Part shown: piece after piece, positions 1-6,616 of the stretch
Layout: each line of letters begins with the position of its first letter
Position numbering within the stretch: position 1 is the first letter of the stretch
Source of the DNA: JACZST01 sp964195155
GTDB taxonomy: Bacteria > Actinomycetota > Acidimicrobiia > Spongiisociales > UBA5794
Assembly (NCBI GenBank): GCA_964195155.1
Contig: CAXMOP010000120.1
Location: forward strand, 1-15,447
Length of the DNA stretch: 15,447 nt
Reading direction: 5' to 3'
Made by a program: the position numbers and the translations under genes
Notes under the pieces: generated by a model
Told to the model about the DNA's origin: nothing
Databases searched by the model: none
What the model saw: the letters and a program-made list of their open reading frames with translations, nothing else

Positions 1-213
1 CCCGCGACCCGCGACCCGCGACCCGCGACCCGCGACCCGCGACCCGCGACCCGCGACCCGCGACCCGCGACCCGCGACCCGCGACCCGCGACCCGCGACC
101 CGCGACCCGCGACCCGCGACCCGCGACCCGCGACTGTTGACTCGCGACTCTTAACCCGCGACCCGCGACCCGCGACTGTTGACTCGCGACTCTTAACTCG
201 CGACTCGCGACTC
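1..213. repeat. Heptanucleotide tandem array downstream of gpmA
   Basis: Thirty heptamers lie in perfect register from 1 to 210. There are 19 copies of CCCGCGA (1-133), then CTGTTGA, CTCGCGA, CTCTTAA, three CCCGCGA, the same CTGTTGA-CTCGCGA-CTCTTAA triplet again, and two CTCGCGA. The triplet therefore recurs 42 nt apart (134-154 and 176-196), which is a higher-order repeat. The array runs off the left edge, so its full length is unknown, and its last partial unit runs into the gpmA stop codon. Seven is not a multiple of three, so it cannot encode a simple peptide repeat. A related CTCGCGA array lies at 6567-6615. Confidence 0.97.
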
Positions 214-957
214 TCATCCCGCTTCCGAAGCAACTGCCGCCGCGGCGGCGGCCGCGGCCGCGGGATCTCCCAGGTATTCGCTCTCGATGGGTCGGAGATC
301 CGCGTCGAGCCGGTACAGCAGCGGCAGACCGGTCGGGATGTTGACCGACGCGATCTCATCGTCCGGTATCGCGTCGAGGTGCTTGACCAGGGCCCGCAGG
401 CTGTTGCCGTGCGCGGCCACCAGCACCTGCCGATCGTCGCGCAGGTCGGGCACGATGCGATCGTGCCAGTACGGCAGCACGCGGCCCAGCACGTCGGCGA
501 GGCTCTCACTGGCGGGAATCGCATCGGGAGCCATCCAGGCGTAGCGCGCGTCGTTGACGGCGTGGCGGGGGTCGCCTGACTCGAGCGGCGGCGGCGCAAC
601 CTCATAGGATCTTCGCCAGATCTTGACCTGCTCGGCGCCGGCCTCTTCGGCAACGGACTTCTTGTTCTGTCCCTGGAGCGCTCCATAGTGTCGTTCGTTG
701 AGCCTCCAGTGCTTGCGCATTGGTATCCAACCGAGACCCATTTCGGCGAGGGCGAGGGATCCGGTATCGATGGCCCGGCGGAGCACCGAGGTGTGAACGG
801 CGTCAGGTGCGACCCCGGCATCGCGCATGGTCACGCCGGCACCTCGCGCCTCCTCAATCCCTCGCTCCGAAAGCTCGACGTCCGTCCAGCCGGTGAACAC
901 GTTCTCGAGGTTCCAGACGCTTTGGCCATGGCGCAGCAACACCAACGAATACGCCAT
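214..957 (-). CDS. gpmA: 2,3-bisphosphoglycerate-dependent phosphoglycerate mutase
   Basis: This cytoplasmic enzyme interconverts 3- and 2-phosphoglycerate in glycolysis and gluconeogenesis. The 247-residue length is normal for the cofactor-dependent family. The RHG motif is at residues 9-11, with the phosphorylated histidine at His10. The NERHYGALQG block at 87-96 contains catalytic Glu88, and AHGNSLRAL follows with His183. The ATG start is supported by a GAGGAG Shine-Dalgarno sequence 6 nt upstream, and only 3 nt separate it from the stop of the preceding gene, so it is probably the last gene of the glycolytic operon. The C-terminus carries a run of nine alanines (232-240) encoded by mixed GCN codons; family members often have an Ala-rich tail, but this one is unusually pure. 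The stop codon abuts the heptamer array. Confidence 0.97.
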   Translation of the reverse strand: MAYSLVLLRHGQSVWNLENVFTGWTDVELSERGIEEARGAGVTMRDAGVAPDAVHTSVLRRAIDTGSLALAEMGLGWIPMRKHWRLNERHYGALQGQNKKSVAEEAGAEQVKIWRRSYEVAPPPLESGDPRHAVNDARYAWMAPDAIPASESLADVLGRVLPYWHDRIVPDLRDDRQVLVAAHGNSLRALVKHLDAIPDDEIASVNIPTGLPLLYRLDADLRPIESEYLGDPAAAAAAAAAVASEAG

Positions 958-960
958 CGG

Positions 961-1350
961 TCACTCCTCGCCCACGGGCTTGACCGCGATCCTACGCAGT
1001 CTCCACAGCGGCGTGAGCAAGCCACTTCGCGAGGGGATGTTGTGGGAAAACTCCGCCTCTTCCTTCGGCGATAGCAGCTGGAAGTGGCGCCCTTCGCATT
1101 TGCGGATCGCGGCGGCGAAGGTCTCCCTCCCCGTGCGATCGGCATCCTCCCCCGGTTCAGCCAGAACGATCGATAACCGCACCTCGCCGTGCTCCAGATC
1201 GGCTTCGGTATCGACCTCGACCACCCGGTCTGTGGCGGTCAGCGCGTCGATGACCCGGTCGAGATGATCGCGCAGGGTGTCGTCCTCGTCCCAGGGAATT
1301 GGGCGTGCCACTGCAAACTCGCCGACGAGGCGAACGAGCGGCTCCGTCAT
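961..1350 (-). CDS. Uncharacterised 129-residue protein between tpiA and gpmA
   Basis: I do not recognise this family. The ATG overlaps the tpiA stop as ATGA (1347-1350) and the stop is 3 nt before gpmA, so it is embedded in the glycolytic operon and is very likely translated. The protein is soluble, with no signal peptide or membrane segment. The N-terminal two thirds are acidic (DEDD, EVDTEADLEHGEV, EPGEDAD). The C-terminal stretch is basic and hydrophobic (LLTPLWRLRRIAVKP). The single cysteine (KCEG) is not part of a metal motif. In many bacteria secG follows tpiA, but this protein has no SecG-like pair of membrane helices. Its position suggests a role tied to glycolysis or simple hitch-hiking; nothing in the sequence decides which. 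Confidence 0.85.
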   Translation of the reverse strand: MTEPLVRLVGEFAVARPIPWDEDDTLRDHLDRVIDALTATDRVVEVDTEADLEHGEVRLSIVLAEPGEDADRTGRETFAAAIRKCEGRHFQLLSPKEEAEFSHNIPSRSGLLTPLWRLRRIAVKPVGEE

Positions 1351-2111
1351 GCCCAGTAGCGAACTATCGAGGCGAATTCGTCCGGGTCGAGGCTCGCGCC
1401 TCCCACCAGGGCACCGTCGATGTCTCGTTTCGCCATCAAGCCCGCGATGTTCCCCGGGTTGACCGATCCTCCGTAGAGGATCCTCACTCCCTCGGCGGCT
1501 CCGCCATGTTGGTCGGCAATCAGCCCCCGGATGAACGTCGCCATCCCTCCGGCGTCGTCGGCCGATGCGGTTCTTCCGGTCCCGATTGCCCAGATCGGCT
1601 CGTAGGCGATCACCGACGACTCGACCTCGTCGCCGCTCAACCCTTGCAAACCCGCCAGCACCTGGCCCGACACCTTCTGTTCGCTGTGGTCGGCGTCTCG
1701 TTCTTCATCGGTCTCACCGACGCAGAGAATCGGTGTCATTTTGTGCCGGAGGACCGCGGCCATCTTGCGATTGGCATCCCCGTCGGACTCGCCAAACAAC
1801 TCTCGCCGCTCGGAGTGGCCAACGATCACATACGTCACCGCAAGCTTGGCCAGCATGACCGGAGAGATCTCCCCCGTGTAGGCGCCCTCGTCATCCCAGT
1901 AAACGTTCTGTGCGCCGAGGCGCATCACCAGGTGGTCGGCTTCGATGACCGTCTGCGCAGAGCGCAGCGCGGTAAAGGGAGGAGCCACCACGACGTCGGC
2001 TCGCTCGTAGTCACCCGGTTCGAGGCGGTAGCTGAGCTTTTGCACCATCTGGATGGTCTCGAGATGGGTTGCGTGCATTTTCCAGTTCCCGACCATCAAG
2101 CTCTTTCGCAT
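1347..2111 (-). CDS. tpiA: Triose-phosphate isomerase
   Basis: TIM interconverts dihydroxyacetone phosphate and glyceraldehyde 3-phosphate in the cytoplasm. The 254-residue protein is of standard length. NWKMH near the N-terminus contains Lys11, GHSERR contains the electrophilic His99, YEPIWAIGTG contains the catalytic base Glu171, and YGGSV at 213-217 binds phosphate. The ATG at 2111 is chosen because the family begins with RKxLMxGNWKM. The open frame continues upstream to 2339, but that part lies inside pgk. The start is one base from the pgk stop (TGA-G-ATG) and the end overlaps the next gene by 4 nt, so translation is almost certainly coupled on both sides. Confidence 0.98.
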   Translation of the reverse strand: MRKSLMVGNWKMHATHLETIQMVQKLSYRLEPGDYERADVVVAPPFTALRSAQTVIEADHLVMRLGAQNVYWDDEGAYTGEISPVMLAKLAVTYVIVGHSERRELFGESDGDANRKMAAVLRHKMTPILCVGETDEERDADHSEQKVSGQVLAGLQGLSGDEVESSVIAYEPIWAIGTGRTASADDAGGMATFIRGLIADQHGGAAEGVRILYGGSVNPGNIAGLMAKRDIDGALVGGASLDPDEFASIVRYWA

Positions 2112-2112
2112 C

Positions 2113-3288
2113 TCAGGCCCACTTTTCCAATGCAACAATGGCCGGCAACGGCGCTCCCTCGAGGAGGGCCAGCCCCGCCCCTCCCCCGGTCGAGAGGTGG
2201 CCGACCGACCGATCGAGCCCGACGACTCGCAGCGCCGCGACCGTGTCGCCGCCGCCAACAACGCTATACCCGTCGGACGCCGCGACGGCCCTGGCGACGC
2301 CGGTGGTGCCCGATCGGAATGACTCCCATTCGAAGACACCCATCGGCCCGTTCCAGAACACGCGCTCGGCTTCTTCGATTACCGGGCCAAAGGACGCAAC
2401 GGCGGCGGGGCCGATGTCCATCCCGATGGTTCCCGCTGGTATGCCGGTTCCCGGCACCACGCGGTGGTCGGCATCGGCGTCGAACGAATCGGCAACAACC
2501 AGGTCCTCGGGCAGAACGATCTTCGAGCCGTCTGGCCCATCAAGCACCCTGCGCACCTCGTCAATCCGAGACGCATCGACCAACGAGTCACCAACCTCGT
2601 ACCCCCCGGCGGCGAACAGGGTGAAGCACATGCCCCCACCGACCAGCATCAAATCGACTTCCGGAAGGAGCGCCTCGATCACCCCGAGTTTGTCGGCGAC
2701 CTTGGCGCCCCCAAGCACGACTACGTAGGGCCGGGATGTGTTGTCAAGGAGGCGGCCAAACGCCGCTACCTCAGCGGCGAGCAGGTTCCCTGCTGCCGAT
2801 CTCATCCGCTCGGCAGTCCCAACGTTCGATGCATGGGCACGGTGCGCGGTACCGAAGGCGTCGTTCACGAAGAGCGGCGCCAGCCTGGCGAAGGCCGCGG
2901 CGAGGGAAGGATCGTCGACGGTCTCTCCCGCTTCGAAGCGGGTGTTCTCCAGCACGACGACGGCATCCGGCGGTGCGCCTGCAACCACGGCCTCGACTTC
3001 GTTGCCGATTACGCCCGGTGCCTGGACGACGGGGAAGCCGCCAAGGGCTCCAAGCGCCCGGCCCACCGGGGTCATGCTCAGCGCGGGATCTGGTCCGTCG
3101 GGCCGGCCAAGGTGGCTGGCAACGATCACCCTGGCGCCCCGGGACCGCAGGGCCTCGATGGTTCCCAGGCTGGCCCGAATACGGAAGTCGTCGGCGACCG
3201 CCCCGTCGGCGAGCGGGACATTGAGGTCGGCGCGGACAAGCACGCGCTCGCCGGCAACCGGCAAATCATCGATGGAGGGCAGCGTCAT
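2113..3288 (-). CDS. pgk: Phosphoglycerate kinase
   Basis: PGK transfers the acyl phosphate of 1,3-bisphosphoglycerate to ADP, the first ATP-yielding step of glycolysis. The 391 residues match the usual length. Visible signatures in order are RADLNVPL (substrate arginine and Asn), ASHLGRP, VLENTRFEAGE, LGGAKVADK, GGGMCFTLF, GPMGVFEWESF and GGGDTVAAL, followed by STGGGAGLALLEG near the C-terminus. The ATG at 3288 follows the gap stop after one base (TGA-C-ATG). No good Shine-Dalgarno sequence precedes it, so coupling to gap translation is likely. The open frame extends to 3348 but would overlap gap. Confidence 0.98.
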   Translation of the reverse strand: MTLPSIDDLPVAGERVLVRADLNVPLADGAVADDFRIRASLGTIEALRSRGARVIVASHLGRPDGPDPALSMTPVGRALGALGGFPVVQAPGVIGNEVEAVVAGAPPDAVVVLENTRFEAGETVDDPSLAAAFARLAPLFVNDAFGTAHRAHASNVGTAERMRSAAGNLLAAEVAAFGRLLDNTSRPYVVVLGGAKVADKLGVIEALLPEVDLMLVGGGMCFTLFAAGGYEVGDSLVDASRIDEVRRVLDGPDGSKIVLPEDLVVADSFDADADHRVVPGTGIPAGTIGMDIGPAAVASFGPVIEEAERVFWNGPMGVFEWESFRSGTTGVARAVAASDGYSVVGGGDTVAALRVVGLDRSVGHLSTGGGAGLALLEGAPLPAIVALEKWA

Positions 3289-3289
3289 G

Positions 3290-4375
3290 TCAGGAGAACT
3301 TACGCACCAGGTCGACGAGTCGGGCCGCGTACCCCATCTCGTTGTCATACCAACCGAACACCTTGACCATGTCCTGGTTCACCATCGTTGACTTGGCGTC
3401 GAGCACGACCGAGTGCGGATCGCCAACGATATCGGTCGAGACGAGCTCTTCTTCGCTGTAGCGCATGATGCCCTTGAGTGGGCCATCCGCGGCATCCTTG
3501 AAAGCAGCGTTGACCGCGTCGACGGTGACCCCGTCGGCATCCACGGACACCACCAGGTCGGTGATCGAGCCGTCGGAGACCGGAACTCGCAGTGCCTTTG
3601 CCTCGAGCTTGCCCACCATCTCGGGCATGACCTTTCCCACGGCCGTCGCCGCACCCGTCGACGTCGGAATAACGTTGATCGCCGCGGCCCTCGCCCGCCG
3701 CAGATCCTTGTGGACGAAGTCCAGGATCGACTGATCGTTCGTGTAGGCATGCACGGTGGTGAACATGCCGCGCCTGATGCCAAAGGTGTCGTTGAGCACC
3801 TTGACCATGGGCGCCACGCAGTTTGTCGTGCACGAGGCATTGGAGATGATCCTGTGCTGAACGGGATCGAGGCCGTCGTCGTTCACACCGAGCACCACCG
3901 AGTAGTCGGGGTCGCCCATCGGGGCCGACACGATCACCCACTTTGCGCCGGCTTCGATGTGCTGGGAGGCGCTCTCGTGGGTACGAAACACGCCGGTGGA
4001 CTCGATGACCAGGTCGACATCGAGGTCGCCCCACGGCAACCGCGTCGGGTCCCGTTCGGCGAGGACCGCGATGCTGTCTCCGTCCACTACAAGCTCATCG
4101 CCGTCGAGACTGACCGAACCGGGATACCTGCCGTGCACCGAGTCGTGCTTGAAGAGATAGGCCAGGGTCTCGGGATCAGAGAGGTCATTGATCGCGACCA
4201 CCTCGATATCCGTCATGGCTTCTTTGAGTCGTGCCCAGGTTGCACCGACGCCTTCTGCATTAGTGATGTCGGCATCGGAAACGGCCTGTTTCAGGCTGGC
4301 GTACACATCGCCACCTTGAGACGCTCTGAGAAAGTTGCGGCCGATGCGGCCGAAGCCATTGATTGCTACGCGCAT
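3290..4375 (-). CDS. gap: Type I glyceraldehyde-3-phosphate dehydrogenase with N-terminal insertion
   Basis: GAPDH oxidises and phosphorylates glyceraldehyde 3-phosphate with NAD. INGFGRIGRNFLRA at the N-terminus is the dinucleotide-binding loop. The Asp of the VVAINDL strand (Asp64) suggests NAD preference. SNASCTTN contains catalytic Cys182, and the partner histidine is His209 in TVHAYT. WYDNEMGYA is the conserved C-terminal block. The protein has 361 residues against about 335 usually. The excess is in one place: about 38 residues (19-56) separate NFLRA from IEVVAINDL, where roughly 10 are normal. The ATG has a strong AAGGAGAGG site about 8 nt upstream. A 23-codon leader ORF overlaps the start. 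It is the first glycolytic gene of the operon, after yvcK. Confidence 0.97.
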   Translation of the reverse strand: MRVAINGFGRIGRNFLRASQGGDVYASLKQAVSDADITNAEGVGATWARLKEAMTDIEVVAINDLSDPETLAYLFKHDSVHGRYPGSVSLDGDELVVDGDSIAVLAERDPTRLPWGDLDVDLVIESTGVFRTHESASQHIEAGAKWVIVSAPMGDPDYSVVLGVNDDGLDPVQHRIISNASCTTNCVAPMVKVLNDTFGIRRGMFTTVHAYTNDQSILDFVHKDLRRARAAAINVIPTSTGAATAVGKVMPEMVGKLEAKALRVPVSDGSITDLVVSVDADGVTVDAVNAAFKDAADGPLKGIMRYSEEELVSTDIVGDPHSVVLDAKSTMVNQDMVKVFGWYDNEMGYAARLVDLVRKFS

Positions 4376-4437
4376 GACAGCGCCCTCTCCTTCGAATCAC
4401 ATCGGCCGTGGCCAAATCCGTTGATTGCTACGCGCAT
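4366..4437 (-). CDS. 23-codon leader ORF repeating the start of gap
   Basis: An ATG at 4437 is preceded by GGAAGG at a spacing of 6 nt and opens a 23-codon frame ending in TAG 10 nt inside gap. Its first nine codons encode MRVAINGFG, exactly the N-terminus of GAPDH. The first 17 bases, ATGCGCGTAGCAATCAA, are identical to gap, and the next differences (AAC/AAT, GGA/GGC, TTT/TTC) are all silent. A His then replaces Arg and one codon is missing (GFGH-GR against GFGRIGR), after which similarity ends. The gap Shine-Dalgarno sequence lies inside this frame. It could be a remnant of a deleted gap copy, a translated leader controlling gap, or both. Translation is unproven. Confidence 0.5.
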   Translation of the reverse strand: MRVAINGFGHGRCDSKERALSCA

Positions 4438-4462
4438 GAGGAGCCTTCCGGGAATCTTGGGG

Positions 4463-5437
4463 TTACGTTTCTGTGAGTCCCCGGAGCACCTCCCCGAGCC
4501 GGGAAGTGTCGTGACTCGGCCGCTCGGCGCCCTGGTCGAGCAGGTCCGCTGTGACCAGATCTCCGCCGTAGGTGGCAATCGCCTCGCCGTCGACGGCCAA
4601 CGCCTCAAGCGGTGGATCGACGGACACCGGGGAATCGCTGGCGACGATAGCACCGGGAGGGCGCATCCCGGTCATGTGTAGCAGCGCGTCGAGGTGGTCG
4701 GCGGCGTCCAGGCCGAGGGTCTCGCCGTCCTGGGTAACGATGTTGGTCACGTAGACCAGATCGGCATCCGCCCGGTTGACCGCGTCGACGATACCGGGAA
4801 CAACCAACGCCGCGATTACCGATGTATACAGGCTGCCGGGCCCGAGCACGATCTGGTCGGCCGACTCGATGGCCAAGACGGCCGACTCGCTGGCTTCCGC
4901 GTCCGCAGGGGAAACCCCGATGTGCTCGACCGAGCCGCGGGCGACGGCGATGTTGACCTGGCCCTTGACCGGCAGCCCGTCGATTGTCGCTTCGAGAACG
5001 AGGTGCAGCGGGGACGCCGGGATCACCGACCCGAGGGCGCCGAGGAGGTTCTCCGACGATCGCAGGGCGAGCTCGAAGGATCCTTCGATGTCGGCGAGTG
5101 CAGCGATGATCAAGTTGCCCAGCGAGTGGCCCTCAACGTCGGCGCCGGTGAAGCGGTATTCGAAGAGCCGGCGCCACACCGATTCCTCCGGCGTCAGTGC
5201 GATCAGGCACTTCCGAATGTCACCGGGCGGCGGTATGTCGAGCGATGGCGCCAGTCGGCCCGACGAGCCACCGTCGTCTGCGACCGTCACGATCGCATCG
5301 ATGCTCCCGGCGTAGCTGCGGATCGCTCCTAATGCCCTGGCTAATCCGGTACCCCCGCCGATCGCAACGACGTGTGGTCCTCCCCCACCGAACTCCAGCA
5401 CCTCGAGAAGGGTTTCGGCTTCAGTGCCGGTGTGCAT
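4463..5437 (-). CDS. yvcK: YvcK/CofD-like UDP-sugar-binding regulator
   Basis: This protein belongs to the gluconeogenesis-factor family (YvcK/MgfK/CuvA), whose characterised members bind UDP-sugars and are needed for growth on gluconeogenic carbon and for normal cell-wall synthesis. The Gly-rich loop AIGGGTGLARAL is near residue 30. It is followed by VTVADDGGSSGRL, the PPGDIRKCL block, GHSLGNLIIAAL, and ADQIVLGPGSLYTSV in the second half, all diagnostic. The ATG at 5437 gives 324 residues and a 17-nt overlap with rapZ; a TTG at 5449 is an alternative start. In actinobacteria whiA normally follows; here only 25 nt separate the stop from the gap leader ORF. Confidence 0.95.
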   Translation of the reverse strand: MHTGTEAETLLEVLEFGGGGPHVVAIGGGTGLARALGAIRSYAGSIDAIVTVADDGGSSGRLAPSLDIPPPGDIRKCLIALTPEESVWRRLFEYRFTGADVEGHSLGNLIIAALADIEGSFELALRSSENLLGALGSVIPASPLHLVLEATIDGLPVKGQVNIAVARGSVEHIGVSPADAEASESAVLAIESADQIVLGPGSLYTSVIAALVVPGIVDAVNRADADLVYVTNIVTQDGETLGLDAADHLDALLHMTGMRPPGAIVASDSPVSVDPPLEALAVDGEAIATYGGDLVTADLLDQGAERPSHDTSRLGEVLRGLTET

Positions 5438-6323
5438 CGTCTTCGCCAAGACCCGCGTCGCGGTGGTGGACGGTGACCTCGACGCCGGCGGCGCGAAGAC
5501 GCTCTTCGATCTCGTCTGCGATTGCCACCGACCGATGCCGACCGCCGGTGCACCCGATGCCGATCGTCAGATAGGATTTTCCCTCGGCCTCGTATTCGGG
5601 GATGAGGAACTCGAGCAGGTCGGTCACCCGCTCGACGAAGGTTCCGGCCTCAGCGTGAGAGAAGACATAGTCGCGTACGTCCGGATCTCGCCCGGTCTGG
5701 TCCCTCAGCTCCGGGACCCAGTGTGGGTTGGGGAGGAAGCGGGCGTCGAAGAGCAGATCGATGACCCGCGGTACGCCGAGCTTGAAGCCAAACGAGGTCA
5801 CGTCGACCTGGAGGCGTCCTTCGGGCAGGCCGCGGGCAAACGCGTTCCGAAGACGGTCACCGAGCTGGTGAACATTCAGGTCCGTGGTATCGGCGATGAC
5901 GTCGGCCAGCGCCCGAACCTCAACGAGACCGACGCGCTCGCTGGCAATCGACTCCCCGAGCGTTGCGTCCGGCATGGGGTGCGGGCGCCGATTCTCCTCG
6001 TACCTTCGGATGAGCACCCGATCATCTGCGTCGAGATAGAGCACCGTGGTGCGCAGACCCCGATCGCGAAGCACCGTCACGGCCTTGGCCAGTTCGTCGG
6101 CAGTGACGCCACCTCTCGTGTCGACCACGACGGCAAAGCGATCCCGATCGCCGTCCCCGACACCGGAGCCTTCGACCACATCGACGATCAGGTTCGCCGG
6201 CAGGTTGTCGATGACGAAGAACCCGAGGTCCTCGAGGATGTTGGCGGCAGCAGACCGCCCGGCACCCGACATTCCGGTGACCACGACGACATGGGGGTCC
6301 TGGGGTTCCGCTCCGTCATCCAT
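5421..6323 (-). CDS. rapZ: RapZ-family nucleotide-binding protein
   Basis: This is a RapZ (YvcJ) family P-loop protein. In E. coli RapZ is an RNA-binding adaptor controlling glucosamine-6-phosphate synthesis; the actinobacterial role is less defined. The Walker A is GMSGAGRS (about residues 17-24), with Arg in place of Lys as is common in actinobacterial members. LEDLGFFVIDNLP, YLDADDRVLIRRYEENRRPHP and the C-terminal GIGCTGGRHRSVAIA block are all family signatures. Start choice is uncertain. An in-frame ATG at 6335 lies inside a dispersed repeat with no Shine-Dalgarno sequence, so I prefer the ATG at 6323 (300 residues), although its AAGG is only about 2 nt away. It overlaps yvcK, as is usual for this pair. 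Confidence 0.94.
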   Translation of the reverse strand: MDDGAEPQDPHVVVVTGMSGAGRSAAANILEDLGFFVIDNLPANLIVDVVEGSGVGDGDRDRFAVVVDTRGGVTADELAKAVTVLRDRGLRTTVLYLDADDRVLIRRYEENRRPHPMPDATLGESIASERVGLVEVRALADVIADTTDLNVHQLGDRLRNAFARGLPEGRLQVDVTSFGFKLGVPRVIDLLFDARFLPNPHWVPELRDQTGRDPDVRDYVFSHAEAGTFVERVTDLLEFLIPEYEAEGKSYLTIGIGCTGGRHRSVAIADEIEERLRAAGVEVTVHHRDAGLGEDDAHRH

Positions 6324-6330
6324 CGCCTTA

Positions 6331-6615
6331 GCCATGCTTGCTGGGGCGGCTCGCAGGGGCTCGCCGCCCGACTGCCTGACCGTCGGTGGACGTGATGCGA
6401 AGCGACTCGATGGCAGCCCATATCTCGCGGGGGCTCAGCCGCCCTCTCGCCTGACCGTCGGTGGACGTGATGCGAAGCGACTCGGTGGCAGCCCATATCT
6501 CGCGGGAACTCGGCCGCCCTCTCGCCTGACCGTCGGTGGACGTGATGCGAAGCGACTCGGTGGCGGCTCGTAGCTCGCGACTCGCGACTCGCGACTCGTG
6601 ACTCGCAACTCGTGG
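6331..6615 (+). repeat. Composite repeat block A: hairpin core, 75-bp tandem units, heptamer array
   Basis: This 285-bp block fills the uvrC-rapZ gap. The core (6331-6374) begins GCCATGCTTGCTG and contains a 6-bp GGCGGC/GCCGCC stem. It is followed by 75-bp direct repeats at 6375-6449 and 6450-6524, which differ at four positions, and a third partial copy from 6525. The third copy turns into heptamers from 6567: CTCGTAG, three CTCGCGA, then CTCGTGA, CTCGCAA and CTCGTGG, ending at the uvrC stop codon. Copy B (8459-8567, minus strand) has the same core and a single unit joined to heptamers, so this copy appears to have gained two 75-bp units internally. I see no gene in it. Confidence 0.93.
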
Positions 6616-6616
6616 C

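Noticed and set aside
1..213. CRISPR array
   Set aside because: The unit is 7 bp with no spacers, and there are no cas genes in the window.
1299..2624. A 441-codon plus-strand open frame across tpiA and pgk
   Set aside because: It is antisense to two clearly recognised enzymes, is Arg/Pro/His-rich and has no family signature. Long antisense frames are expected in high-GC DNA.
3413..4681. Plus-strand frame opposite gap and the end of yvcK
   Set aside because: It mirrors codons of two well-supported minus-strand genes and shows no protein family features. The same reasoning removes the frames at 10152-11327 and 12108-13256.
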